From NCBI GenBank assembly GCA_964562985.1, contig CAZLWE010000082.1, forward strand, positions 1 through 12,945: a stretch of 12,945 nucleotides of DNA, read 5' to 3'. Under the pieces are notes generated by a model, which was not told the origin of the DNA, searched no databases, and saw only the letters and a program-made list of their open reading frames with translations. This document shows positions 1-10,734 of this stretch, one piece after another. A program made the translations under genes and the position numbers. Source of the stretch: SHLQ01 sp964562985. Its GTDB lineage: Bacteria > Actinomycetota > Acidimicrobiia > Acidimicrobiales > SHLQ01. Positions within the stretch are counted from its first letter, which is position 1, and every line of letters begins with the position of its first letter.

Positions 1-51
1 ATCCGCAGAGCACACCGAGCCGAAGGCGAATGTGCGATTGCGGCGAATAAT
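1..51. repeat. REP-like palindromic repeat, copy 1 (downstream of rpoC)
   Basis: This is the first of four copies of an element of about 45-55 nt built from three nested stems. Outer stem CCGCA (3-7) pairs with TGCGG (39-43). Middle stem GCACA (10-14) pairs with TGTGC (31-35). Inner stem GCC (19-21) pairs with GGC (25-27) around a GAA triloop. Other copies lie at 10508-10555, 10625-10680 and 12677-12720, all in the same orientation. The inner stem here is GCC/GGC, whereas copy 3 has GGC/GCC, so pairing is kept while the bases change. The left edge may be cut by the window start. No coding potential is claimed. Confidence 0.8.
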
Positions 52-64
52 CGGCTAAACGCGT

Positions 65-98
65 GCCGCCATAATCAGCGGCGGAGCCGCATGGCGGC
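65..98. repeat. Companion hairpin module, copy A
   Basis: A second palindrome follows REP-like copy 1. Outer stem GCCGCCA (65-71) pairs with TGGCGGC (92-98), and inner stem GCGGC (78-82) pairs with GCCGC (86-90) around GGA. A related module at 10693-10724 has outer stem GGCGCCA/TGGCGCC with the same inner stem, so pair 2 of the outer stem is swapped (C-G to G-C). The module is therefore part of a composite repeat unit rather than a chance hairpin. Confidence 0.65.
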
Positions 99-105
99 TA
101 AGCCT

Positions 106-114
<9 letters not shown>
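93..114 (-). terminator. Hairpin containing the rpoC stop codon
   Basis: Read on the minus strand this is a perfect 9-bp stem, GGCGGCTAA with TTAGCCGCC, around a 4-nt AGGC loop. The TAA stop of rpoC (106-108) is the last three bases of the 5' arm. There is no downstream U-run, so it is not a canonical intrinsic terminator. It may protect the mRNA 3' end or reduce read-through. It shares the GGCGGC arm with the overlapping companion module, so the two structures are mutually exclusive. Confidence 0.5.
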
Positions 115-4017
<3,903 letters not shown>

Positions 4018-4044
4018 TGCTTTGTCCTTCTCAGTTCCGAATGA

Positions 4045-7000
4045 TTAGTTGCCAGCGAATCGAGCTGCACGCTCGGCTTCGCGACGGGCGTCTTCTTCAT
4101 CAGAGCCACGCTCTGGTCGTGACAAGTCGATGCCGAGCTGCTCGGCAGTTCGGTAAATCTCATCGTCGATCTCTCGGAGTTCGACGTCTGCGCCCTGTTT
4201 GTCGAGAACCTCGACGTTCAGACACAACGCCTGCATCTCCTTGATCAGCACCTTGAAGCTCTCGGGGATTCCCGGTTCGGGAATGTTCTCGCCCTTGACA
4301 ATCGCCTCGTAGACCTTCACGCGGCCGAGTACGTCGTCGGACTTGATGGTGAGCAGCTCCTGCAAGCAGTACGCCGCGCCGTAGGCCTCGAGGGCCCACA
4401 CTTCCATCTCACCAAAGCGCTGACCACCGAACTGGGCCTTACCACCGAGCGGCTGCTGCGTGATCATCGAGTACGGACCGGTCGAACGAGCGTGGATCTT
4501 GTCGTCGACCAAGTGGGCCAGCTTCAAGATGTACATGAACCCAACCGTGATCGGGCTGTCGTACGGTTCGCCGGTGCGGCCGTTATAAAGGTGCGCCTTG
4601 CCGTCGTCCTGGATAAGACGGCGACCGTCTGAGGCCTCCGGGTTGAGGTTGCGGAAGATCTGCTGGATCGTTGGATGCTTGCCAGCGAGCTCTTCTTCGT
4701 CCCACTTCGCACCGTCGAAGCTCGGCGTCGCAACCAAGGTTGCTGGGCGAGTTGTTGGACGGGTCTTGTATTCGGTTCCTCGGATCGGATCGAGGCCGAC
4801 CTGCTTGCCGTCGATCTCCCAACCCCATCGAGCGGCGTAGCCGAGGTGCGTTTCGAGCACCTGACCGACATTCATACGCGATGGAACACCGAGTGGGTTC
4901 AAGATGATGTCGACGGGGGTGCCGTCGGCCATGTGTGGCATGTCCTCCACGGGGAGGATCTTGGAGATAACACCCTTATTGCCGTGGCGGCCTGCAAGCT
5001 TGTCGCCCACGCTGATCTTGCGCTTCTGACCAACGTAGACACGCACAAGTTGGTTCACACCAGGTGGCAACTCATGGTTGTCGTTGCGGTCGAAGACCTT
5101 GACGTCGATGACCTTGCCGGTCTCGCCGTGCGGGACCTTCAACGAGGTGTCACGGACTTCACGCGCCTTCTCACCGAAGATCGCACGCAGGAGGCGCTCT
5201 TCTGGGGTGAGCTCGGTTTCGCCCTTTGGTGTGACCTTGCCCACGAGAACGTCGCCCGGGTTAACTTCAGCACCGACTCGGATTATGCCGCGCTCGTCGA
5301 GGTCGGCGAGGATGTCGTCGGAGAGGTTCGGGATATCACGAGTGATTTCCTCGGCACCGAGCTTGGTGTCACGGGCATCGATCTCGTGCTCATGAATGTG
5401 AATCGAGGTCAGAACGTCGTCTCGAACGAGGCGCTCTGACAGGATAATCGCATCCTCAAAGTTGTAACCCTCCCAGGTCATGAAGGCGACCAGAAGGTTC
5501 TTTCCGAGGGCGAGCTCACCGTGATCGGTCGACGGGCCATCGGCCAAGATGGCGCCCTTCTTGACCGACTGTCCTTCAACCACGCGTGGCTTCTGGTTGA
5601 TCGAGGTGTCTTGGTTTGAACGCTCGAACTTGAGCAGGCGATAGACCACCTTGCCGAGCTTCTTGTACTCGACGGTCATCGAGCGGCCGTCGAGCTCGGA
5701 GATCACGCCGTCGTCTTCCGCGATGACCATGTTGGCAGCGTCACGTGCAGCGCGACCCTCAACGCCGGTTCCGATGTATGGCGCCTCAGCGGCGATCAGC
5801 GGAACAGCTTGGCGCTGCATGTTGGCGCCCATAAGCGCGCGGTTCGCATCGTCGTGCTCGACGAATGGGATCAGTGCGGTAGCGATCGAAATGATCTGCT
5901 TCGGCGAGACGTCCATCAGCTGAACTTCTTCGGGAACAACAGCCGAGATTTCGGTGGTAGCACCGAAGAACACGTCTTGTTCGAGCTGCAAACGCAGGTC
6001 CTGCAGCGAGGCCGCTTGAGGTGAGCGACGCACCAGAACGCGATCGGCGAGGAACTTGCCCTTGGCGTCGACCTTGGCATTTGCCTGGGCGACGACGTAT
6101 TCCTCTTCTTCGTCAGCGGCGAGATAGACGATCTCGTCGGTGACTTTGCCCTTCTTGACCACTCGGTACGGCGACTCGATGAACCCGAACGGGTTCACCC
6201 TTCCATAGGTAGCCAACGCACCGATCAAGCCGATGTTGGGACCCTCAGGAGTCTCGATCGGGCACATGCGGCCGTAGTGAGAGAAGTGAACGTCTCGAAC
6301 TTCGAAGCCGGCACGCTCACGGCTGAGGCCACCTGGGCCAAGTGCCGAGAGGCGACGACGGTGGGTCAGACCCGAAAGAGGATTGACCTGGTCCATGAAC
6401 TGGCTGAGCTGAGAGGTTCCGAAGAACTCCTTGATCGCCGCAACCACTGGGCGGATGTTGATGAGCGTCTGCGGCGTGATCGCCTCGACGTCTTGGGTGG
6501 TCATGCGCTCGCGCACGACACGCTCCATGCGAGAGAGGCCGACTCGAACCTGGTTCTGAATGAGTTCGCCGACCGAACGGATACGTCGGTTTGCGAAGTG
6601 GTCCTGGTCGTCGAGGCGGTAGCCAGGCTCGCCCTTTGCGAGGTGCAACAGGTACGAGCAGGTCGCGAGAACCTCTGCCTGGCTGAGAACCGATTGGTCC
6701 TCCTCGGGACGTTCGAGCTTGAGCTTGAAGAGCTTTTCGAGGCGATCCATTTCTGGACCGAGCTTGCGGTTCAGCTTGTAGCGACCGACTCGGCTCAAGT
6801 CGTAACGACGGCTTTCGAAGAAGGCGTTCTTGAAGTAGTTGCGAGCTGACTCTGCAGATGGCGGCTCACCGGGGCGAGCACGCTTGTAGATCTCGATGAG
6901 CGCCTCTTCTTGGGTAGGCGCGAGCTCGCGATCCTTTTCCCATTGCCCTTCGAGGAAGTCGAAGTGATTGACGAATTTGTCGAGGAAACCAGGAGCGTTC

Positions 7001-7641
7001 TCCTCGTCAAAGCCAAGTGCCCGAAGCAGCACAAAGAGGCTGAGGCGACGCTTGCGTGCAACACGGGTGCCCGCAGTGACGTCCTTGCCCGGCTTTTGCT
7101 CGACATCGAATTCGATCCATTCGCCGCGGTAGGGATGAATGGTGCCTGTGACGAGCTGATGCTTGGCGAGGTTACGCAAGCGGTAGCGCTCGCCCGGTTG
7201 GAAGATGACGCCCGGCGAGCGGACGAGCTGGCTTACGACCACACGCTCGGTGCCGTTGATCACGAAGGTGCCGCGATTGGTCATCATCGGGAAGTCCCCC
7301 ATGAAGACCGTCTGCTCCTTGATCTCGCCGGTGTTGGAGTTCATGAAGCGGGCGCGCACGAAGATCGGCGCGCTGTAGGTCATATCCTTCTCTTTGCACT
7401 CCTCGACGGAGAACTTAGGTGGAGGACGAAGGTCCTCATCAGAGGGATCGAATTCCAGCTCGAGCTGGAGGGTTTCGGAGAAGTCTTTGATTGGACTGAT
7501 ATCTCGAAAAGTCTCGGCGAGACCGGTTTCGAGCAACCAAACAAATGATTCTCGCTGAACTGCAATCAGATCGGGCAGTTCGAGCGTCTCCTCGATATTT
7601 CCGAATGAATAGCGGTCGAGGGCAACAGAGCGTGAGGACAC
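4045..7641 (-). CDS. rpoB: DNA-directed RNA polymerase subunit beta
   Basis: Second catalytic subunit of RNA polymerase, 1198 aa. It shows the conserved N-terminal RYSFGNIEE region, the rifampicin-binding cluster at about 408-440 (FMDQ, THRRR, SALGPGG), the PIETPEGPNIGLI motif at 461, and GRHGNKG at 884-890, which contacts the active centre. The rifampicin-contact residues corresponding to E. coli D516, H526 and S531 are present (D417, H427, S432); the position of N518 is Val419. I chose the GTG start at 7641 because AGGAG lies 5 nt upstream (7647-7651) and homology starts at SSRSVALDR. The reading frame stays open to an ATG at 7728, but that leader shows no family similarity and has no good ribosome binding site. 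It is transcribed with rpoC, probably from two promoters in the preceding spacer. Confidence 0.98.
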   Translation of the reverse strand: MSSRSVALDRYSFGNIEETLELPDLIAVQRESFVWLLETGLAETFRDISPIKDFSETLQLELEFDPSDEDLRPPPKFSVEECKEKDMTYSAPIFVRARFMNSNTGEIKEQTVFMGDFPMMTNRGTFVINGTERVVVSQLVRSPGVIFQPGERYRLRNLAKHQLVTGTIHPYRGEWIEFDVEQKPGKDVTAGTRVARKRRLSLFVLLRALGFDEENAPGFLDKFVNHFDFLEGQWEKDRELAPTQEEALIEIYKRARPGEPPSAESARNYFKNAFFESRRYDLSRVGRYKLNRKLGPEMDRLEKLFKLKLERPEEDQSVLSQAEVLATCSYLLHLAKGEPGYRLDDQDHFANRRIRSVGELIQNQVRVGLSRMERVVRERMTTQDVEAITPQTLINIRPVVAAIKEFFGTSQLSQFMDQVNPLSGLTHRRRLSALGPGGLSRERAGFEVRDVHFSHYGRMCPIETPEGPNIGLIGALATYGRVNPFGFIESPYRVVKKGKVTDEIVYLAADEEEEYVVAQANAKVDAKGKFLADRVLVRRSPQAASLQDLRLQLEQDVFFGATTEISAVVPEEVQLMDVSPKQIISIATALIPFVEHDDANRALMGANMQRQAVPLIAAEAPYIGTGVEGRAARDAANMVIAEDDGVISELDGRSMTVEYKKLGKVVYRLLKFERSNQDTSINQKPRVVEGQSVKKGAILADGPSTDHGELALGKNLLVAFMTWEGYNFEDAIILSERLVRDDVLTSIHIHEHEIDARDTKLGAEEITRDIPNLSDDILADLDERGIIRVGAEVNPGDVLVGKVTPKGETELTPEERLLRAIFGEKAREVRDTSLKVPHGETGKVIDVKVFDRNDNHELPPGVNQLVRVYVGQKRKISVGDKLAGRHGNKGVISKILPVEDMPHMADGTPVDIILNPLGVPSRMNVGQVLETHLGYAARWGWEIDGKQVGLDPIRGTEYKTRPTTRPATLVATPSFDGAKWDEEELAGKHPTIQQIFRNLNPEASDGRRLIQDDGKAHLYNGRTGEPYDSPITVGFMYILKLAHLVDDKIHARSTGPYSMITQQPLGGKAQFGGQRFGEMEVWALEAYGAAYCLQELLTIKSDDVLGRVKVYEAIVKGENIPEPGIPESFKVLIKEMQALCLNVEVLDKQGADVELREIDDEIYRTAEQLGIDLSRPERGSDEEDARREAERAARFAGN

Positions 7642-7646
7642 ATGGT

Positions 7647-7651
7647 CTCCT
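7647..7651 (-). promoter_or_regulatory. Shine-Dalgarno deciding the rpoB GTG start
   Basis: AGGAG on the minus strand, 5 nt before the GTG at 7641. An ATG one base upstream of the GTG is in another frame. This site favours the 1198-aa product over the 1227-aa extended frame. Confidence 0.75.
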
Positions 7652-7763
7652 GGCGACGGAAGGCGACGTCGGGCAAAACCGAAGTATTTCAACAGTGTCG
7701 AGCGACTCCCACACCAAAAGTGCAGCAATCGCCTTTACTACAGAAAAGCCACGGCAACTGAGC

Positions 7764-7793
7764 AGCCTAGCCGCTCAGCGAGGTATTCGGCAA
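7764..7793 (-). promoter_or_regulatory. Putative rpoB promoter P2
   Basis: Minus strand -35 TTGCCG (7788-7793), 18-nt spacer, -10 TAGGCT (7764-7769). TAGGCT matches the TANNNT pattern of actinobacterial primary-sigma promoters. Predicted transcription start is near 7757, giving a leader of about 115 nt before rpoB. Based on sequence match only. Confidence 0.6.
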
Positions 7794-7805
7794 ATGCACA
7801 CCAAA

Positions 7806-7831
7806 TGACGCACCCGATCGGGGCTGCGTCA
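7806..7831 (-). promoter_or_regulatory. Palindrome at the predicted +1 of rpoB promoter P1
   Basis: TGACGCA at one end pairs with TGCGTCA at the other (7 bp each), with a CCCGATCGGG palindrome inside. It begins about where transcripts from P1 would start, so it would form a hairpin at the very 5' end of the RNA, or could be a protein-binding operator in DNA. Function is not established. Confidence 0.5.
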
Positions 7832-7836
7832 CGTAA

Positions 7837-7866
7837 ACGGTAACGAATTGCCTATGGATTGGTCAA
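7837..7866 (-). promoter_or_regulatory. Putative rpoB promoter P1
   Basis: Minus strand -35 TTGACC (7861-7866), 18-nt spacer, -10 TACCGT (7837-7842). Both hexamers fit primary-sigma promoters of actinobacteria. It lies just after the two hairpins that follow rplL, so it would allow rpoBC expression independent of the ribosomal protein genes. Predicted start is near 7830. Confidence 0.65.
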
Positions 7867-7870
7867 GCAC

Positions 7871-7928
7871 AAAACTTCTTCGGCCTGGCCGGTGCGTTCA
7901 ACACACACCGGCCAAAGCCGTTCCGAAG
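7871..7928 (-). terminator. Attenuator or terminator between rplL and rpoB
   Basis: On the minus strand a 10-bp stem (7904-7913 with 7887-7896, one G-U pair) closes a 7-nt loop. An outer CTTCGG/CCGAAG stem (7923-7928 with 7878-7883) encloses it. A GTTTT run follows at 7875-7871. The position, between the stalk genes and rpoB, matches where partial terminators reduce rpoBC transcription in other bacteria. Read-through level cannot be judged from sequence. Confidence 0.6.
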
Positions 7929-7941
7929 AGTTGTGCTGTTC

Positions 7942-7965
7942 GCTCCCCAAAATGATCTGGGGAGC
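7942..7965 (-). terminator. Hairpin immediately after rplL
   Basis: An 8-bp perfect stem, GCTCCCCA with TGGGGAGC, around an 8-nt loop, 8 nt after the rplL stop codon. No U-run follows, so it is more likely an mRNA 3'-end stabiliser or processing site than a stand-alone terminator. Confidence 0.5.
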
Positions 7966-7973
7966 TTGGCAAA

Positions 7974-8354
7974 TTACTTGAGTTCGACGGTGGCGCCGGC
8001 CTCTTCGAGAGATGCCTTTGCCTTTTCTGCGTCTTCCTTGGATGCCTTCTCAAGCACGGTGTTCGGCGCGCCGTCCACCATTTCCTTTGCGTCCTTGAGG
8101 CCAGCACCGGTGAGCTCGCGAACAATCTTGATCACCTGGATCTTGGTGCCGCCAGCGCTCTCGAGAACGACGTCGAACTCGGTCTGCTCGTCGTCGCCGC
8201 CACCGCCGCCGTCAGCGGCTGGCATTGCGCCACCCATGACAACTGGCGCTGCGGCCGTTACGTCGAACTTCTCTTTGAAATCGTCGAGGAGTTCTTTGAA
8301 CTCGAGGACGGTCATGTTCTCGATGCTCTCGAGAATTTCTTCCTTGGTAGCCAT
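7974..8354 (-). CDS. rplL: 50S ribosomal protein L7/L12
   Basis: Multicopy stalk protein that recruits and stimulates translational GTPases, 126 aa, a usual length. N-terminal dimerisation helices at about 1-32, a flexible Ala/Gly-rich hinge at about 33-55 including a run of five Gly, and a conserved globular C-terminal domain from about 57 (FDVVLESAGGTKIQVIK, then the LTGAGLKDAKEMVDGAP factor-binding face). AGGAGA lies 6 nt before the ATG. It is 48 nt downstream of rplJ, which encodes its ribosomal anchor L10, so the two are co-translated from one mRNA. It is followed by two hairpins that separate it from rpoB. Confidence 0.98.
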   Translation of the reverse strand: MATKEEILESIENMTVLEFKELLDDFKEKFDVTAAAPVVMGGAMPAADGGGGGDDEQTEFDVVLESAGGTKIQVIKIVRELTGAGLKDAKEMVDGAPNTVLEKASKEDAEKAKASLEEAGATVELK

Positions 8355-8402
8355 GTCAGCTCTCCTGTTTCTTCGGTCTTTGTAATCGGGTTGGGATTCG
8401 AA

Positions 8403-9035
8403 CTATTCGGCTTCGTCAGCCGCTGCTTCTTCAGCAGCTGGCGCCTCATCGGCGGACGCCTCGGCCGGAGCCGTGTCGCTGTTGCCAGCACCACCGGGGC
8501 CGCCCTTTTCGACGAGCTCTTCCATGCCGTAAACAAACTCACGCAGCTTCGAGTCGAGGAGGCCAGCAAAGTCGCCGAGCATGTGCTCGAGCGCTCCAGC
8601 GAACTCGGCGAAGAGCACCTCGCGAGAAGGTAGGTCGGCAAGTGCCTTGATCTCGTCGACAGAAAGCGGGTTGCCGTCGAGGACTCCCCCCTTAAGCACG
8701 AGGGCATCGTTGGTCTTGGAGTATTCCTTGAGCGCCTTCGCAACGGCAGCGGGGTCACCCTTGGAGCCGTCGGCCTTCTCGCCGACAAACGCGAGTGCCG
8801 TAGGGCCGGTCAACAGTTCGTCAAGATCCATTCCGAGCTCAGCTGCAGCGAGCTTGACGAGCGTGTTCTTGTAGATCTTGTACTCGCCTCCTGCGGGGCG
8901 AAGATTTGAACGCAACTCCGCCATTGCTGGCACGTCGAGGCCGCGGTAGTCGGTCAAGACGACACCGTCTGAGGACTCAAGCTTTTCCTTGACCTCAGCA
9001 ACCACTGCCACCTTGTCAGCTCGTGGTTCTCCCAT
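8403..9035 (-). CDS. rplJ: 50S ribosomal protein L10
   Basis: Ribosomal stalk base, 210 aa. It binds 23S rRNA through its N-terminal domain and carries L7/L12 dimers on a C-terminal helix; the free L10-L12 complex represses its own mRNA in characterised systems. Visible features: a conserved N-terminus (DKVAVVAEVKEKL, LTDYRGLDV), the YKNTLVKLAA segment, and the GAL-x-GDFAGLLDSKLREFVY helix. After about residue 175 there is a Gly stretch and then an Ala/Glu/Asp-rich acidic tail to the end, making it longer than the 165-aa E. coli protein. I chose the ATG at 9035 because AAGGAG lies 6 nt upstream (9042-9047). A longer frame to 9101 runs into the leader hairpin. Confidence 0.97.
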   Translation of the reverse strand: MGEPRADKVAVVAEVKEKLESSDGVVLTDYRGLDVPAMAELRSNLRPAGGEYKIYKNTLVKLAAAELGMDLDELLTGPTALAFVGEKADGSKGDPAAVAKALKEYSKTNDALVLKGGVLDGNPLSVDEIKALADLPSREVLFAEFAGALEHMLGDFAGLLDSKLREFVYGMEELVEKGGPGGAGNSDTAPAEASADEAPAAEEAAADEAE

Positions 9036-9041
9036 GTTTGG

Positions 9042-9047
9042 CTCCTT
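9042..9047 (-). promoter_or_regulatory. Shine-Dalgarno deciding the rplJ start
   Basis: AAGGAG on the minus strand, 6 nt before the ATG at 9035. It supports the 210-aa L10 rather than the frame that stays open to 9101. Confidence 0.75.
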
Positions 9048-9085
9048 GTTGGATGTCCTGTTCGGACCGACCCTGGGGCCAAATC

Positions 9086-9123
9086 TCAAAAGGACGCTCA
9101 CCTAAGAGAAGGCGAACGTCCTT
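9086..9123 (-). terminator. Attenuator-like hairpin in the L10 leader
   Basis: On the minus strand a 13-bp stem (9111-9123 with 9090-9102, two G-U pairs) with an 8-nt loop is followed by CCTTTTGAGATTT. This has the form of an intrinsic terminator placed between the L10-binding leader and rplJ, and so suggests control of rplJL transcription by premature termination. Confidence 0.6.
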
Positions 9124-9142
9124 CACACCAAGCGGTGCTTCA

Positions 9143-9187
9143 AGATGCTCTCCTACGCACGACTTCTGGTTGCGTGCGGTCTCCGGC
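9143..9187 (-). ncRNA. Ribosomal protein L10 leader
   Basis: The spacer between rplA and rplJ contains, on the minus strand, GGAGACCGCACG then a loop then CGTGCG followed by TAGGAGAGC. The 6-bp CGCACG/CGTGCG stem (9173-9178 with 9156-9161) flanked by GAGACC and AGGAGA matches my recollection of the conserved core of the L10 leader found upstream of rplJ in many bacteria. In that family the L10-L12 complex binds here to lower its own synthesis. I did not run a covariance-model search. Confidence 0.65.
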
Positions 9188-9239
9188 GAGGTATGCGATT
9201 TTGAACGAGTTAGATGCTAGCGACCAGCGCTTGGCTTTC

Positions 9240-9926
9240 CTACAACTGGCCAACATCCAGTTTGATGCCGGGGCCCATGGTCGAGGAGATGCCGGCCTTC
9301 TTGATGTATTGGCCCTTGGCGCCAGATGGCTTGAGGCGGTTGAGTTCTTCGATAACCGAATCGATGTTCTTGATGAGATCGTCGTCGGAGAAGCTCACCT
9401 TGCCTACGGGTACGTGGACGTTGGCGAACTTGTCGGTGCGGAACTCGACCTTGCCGCCCTTGAAGTCCTCGACGGCCTTGGCGACGTCGGGGGTGACGGT
9501 TCCGGTCTTGGGGTTCGGCATGAGGCTGCGCGGGCCGAGTACTCGACCTAACTTACCGACGAGGGGCATCATGTCTGGCGAAGCGATGGTGACGTCGAAG
9601 TCGAGCATGCCGCCTTCGACCTGTTCGGCGAGGTCTTCGGCCCCGACGAATTCGGCTCCTGCATCCTTTGCCGCCTGTGCGGCGTCGCCCTGAGCGAACA
9701 CGGCCACTCGGACAGCCTTGCCGGTTCCCGCAGGAAGCGACACGGTGCTGCGAATCATCTCTTCGGCCTTGCGTGGGTCAACACCGAGACGAACAACGAG
9801 ATCGACCGTCTCGTCGTATTTTCGCTTTGGGAATCCCGATAGCACGCTGACGGCGTCAGCTACCGAGTGCATCCCTTCACGGTCGTAGCTGCGTGCAGCG
9901 TCCTTGTACTTTTTTCCTTGCGCCAT
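9240..9926 (-). CDS. rplA: 50S ribosomal protein L1
   Basis: L1 stalk protein that binds 23S rRNA near the E site, 228 aa, a usual length. It shows the N-terminal GKKYKDAARSYDR segment and the family signature around residues 123-143 (GKLGRVLGPR then LMPNPKTGTVT). Ser replaces the common Gly just before LMPNPK. The C-terminal part (KGGKVEFRTDKFANVHVPVGK) is also typical. GAGGGAG lies 5 nt before the ATG. It is 62 nt downstream of rplK and clearly co-transcribed with it. In other bacteria L1 represses the rplK-rplA mRNA; I see no obvious copy of the binding site here. Confidence 0.98.
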   Translation of the reverse strand: MAQGKKYKDAARSYDREGMHSVADAVSVLSGFPKRKYDETVDLVVRLGVDPRKAEEMIRSTVSLPAGTGKAVRVAVFAQGDAAQAAKDAGAEFVGAEDLAEQVEGGMLDFDVTIASPDMMPLVGKLGRVLGPRSLMPNPKTGTVTPDVAKAVEDFKGGKVEFRTDKFANVHVPVGKVSFSDDDLIKNIDSVIEELNRLKPSGAKGQYIKKAGISSTMGPGIKLDVGQL

Positions 9927-9988
9927 GTTGGCTCCCTCGTTGGTAGTGCTCCCGGCCCTGAGGTGGTGGAACCGGAGAGCGTGGTGAT

Positions 9989-10414
9989 TTACTTGACTTC
10001 GAGACCCATTGAACGGGCGGTGCCCTCAACCTGAAGAATTGCGCCATCCATGTCGATGGCGTTGAGGTCGGGCATCTTGGTCTCTGCGATTTCTCGGACC
10101 TGGGCAGAGGTCACCGACCCGGCAACTTCTCGGCCTGGGTCGTTCGCGGCCTTTTCGAGGCCGGCTGCTTGACGAAGCAGGAACGCCGTCGGTGGGGTCT
10201 TCGTGATGAACGTGAAGGTTCGATCTTCGAAGATCGTGATCTCGACGGGAATGATCTGTCCGCGCTTGTCCTCGGTCTGTGCGTTATACGCCTTGCAGAA
10301 GTCCATGATCGCCACGCCGTGCGGACCGAGCGCCGTACCAACGGGTGGTGCTGGCGAGGCTTGGCCTGCGGGGATCTGAATCTTGACGATTGCCGAGACT
10401 TGCTTTTTTGCCAT
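9989..10414 (-). CDS. rplK: 50S ribosomal protein L11
   Basis: Ribosomal protein of the GTPase-associated centre, target region of thiostrepton-type antibiotics and needed for RelA-type stringent sensing in characterised bacteria. It is 141 aa, the usual length. The N-terminal domain has the GQASPAPPVGTALGPHGV segment with the conserved prolines, and the C-terminal RNA-binding domain has FITKTPP and the final GTARSMGLEV motif. AGGA lies 6 nt before the ATG. It is separated from nusG by 317 nt of repeats, so either nusG mRNA reads through them or rplK has a promoter of its own in 10415-10500; I could not identify a convincing one. Confidence 0.98.
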   Translation of the reverse strand: MAKKQVSAIVKIQIPAGQASPAPPVGTALGPHGVAIMDFCKAYNAQTEDKRGQIIPVEITIFEDRTFTFITKTPPTAFLLRQAAGLEKAANDPGREVAGSVTSAQVREIAETKMPDLNAIDMDGAILQVEGTARSMGLEVK

Positions 10415-10493
10415 GGTGAATCCTGGTTTCGAAAGTGGGGTCTAAGACCGACGGACCATTCTGCCGTGCGCGTCGTAGAGCAGCAACCCGCGA

Positions 10494-10507
10494 TCGCCTT
10501 GCGGCGA
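10494..10507. repeat. Small GCAA-loop hairpin next to REP-like copy 2
   Basis: TCGCC and GGCGA arms around TTGC; read on the minus strand the loop is GCAA, a GNRA tetraloop. The same motif, longer by two pairs, lies at 12764-12781 near REP-like copy 4, so it appears to belong to the same composite unit. Confidence 0.5.
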
Positions 10508-10555
10508 ATCCGCAGAGCACACCGAGCGAAGCGAATGTGCGATTGCGGCGAATAA
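10508..10555. repeat. REP-like palindromic repeat, copy 2
   Basis: Outer stem CCGCA (10510-10514) with TGCGG (10544-10548); middle stem GCACA (10517-10521) with TGTGC (10536-10540); inner stem GC (10526-10527) with GC (10531-10532) around GAA. It has the same orientation and layout as copies 1, 3 and 4, with the inner stem one pair shorter. It lies in the rplK-nusG spacer. Confidence 0.85.
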
Positions 10556-10577
10556 TGCGCTGCAGCTCGGAGGAGCA

Positions 10578-10629
10578 AAATCGCGGCACGAACCCATAGG
10601 GTTCGCAGACGCTGGCGCCTAAGGGATCA
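10578..10629. repeat. Companion module, copy C, with a substituted hairpin
   Basis: It starts with AAAATCGCGGC and ends with the 19-nt string GCTGGCGCCTAAGGGATCA (10611-10629), which recurs exactly at 10716-10734. Instead of the GCGGC/GCCGC stem it carries a different hairpin, CGAACCC (10589-10595) with GGGTTCG (10599-10605). It lies between REP-like copies 2 and 3. Confidence 0.65.
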
Positions 10630-10680
10630 TCCGCAGAGCACACCGAGGCGAAGCCGAATGTGCGATTGCGGCGAATGATC
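10625..10680. repeat. REP-like palindromic repeat, copy 3
   Basis: The most complete copy. GATCAT (10625-10630) pairs with ATGATC (10675-10680), outer stem CCGCA (10631-10635) with TGCGG (10667-10671), middle stem GCACA (10638-10642) with TGTGC (10659-10663), and inner stem GGC (10647-10649) with GCC (10653-10655) around GAA. The inner stem is the base-swapped version of that in copy 1. Confidence 0.85.
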
Positions 10681-10692
10681 TGTGCAGCCCGT

Positions 10693-10734
10693 GGCGCCAA
10701 AATCGCGGCGGAGCCGCTGGCGCCTAAGGGATCA
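10693..10734. repeat. Companion hairpin module, copy B, ending in the nusG stop codon
   Basis: Outer stem GGCGCCA (10693-10699) with TGGCGCC (10718-10724); inner stem GCGGC (10705-10709) with GCCGC (10713-10717) around GGA. Its last 19 nt (10716-10734) are identical to 10611-10629. The final TCA (10732-10734) is the nusG stop codon TGA on the minus strand, so repeat and gene meet with no spacer. Confidence 0.7.

Noticed and set aside
7642..7728. N-terminal extension of rpoB to an ATG at 7728 (29 more codons)
   Set aside because: It has no family similarity and no ribosome binding site, and it lies in the leader downstream of promoter P2; the GTG at 7641 has AGGAG at good spacing.
9036..9101. 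N-terminal extension of rplJ to 9101
   Set aside because: The added codons overlap the attenuator-like stem and do not resemble L10; the ATG at 9035 has AAGGAG.
10415..10731. Minus-strand open frame crossing the rplK-nusG spacer
   Set aside because: The frame is made of repeat sequence and runs into rplK and nusG in other frames; it has no start signal or family resemblance.
10508..10734. Possible CRISPR array from regularly repeated units
   Set aside because: The repeats are palindromic and only two copies are near each other, the spacing is irregular, the intervening sequence is itself repeat, and no cas gene is present.
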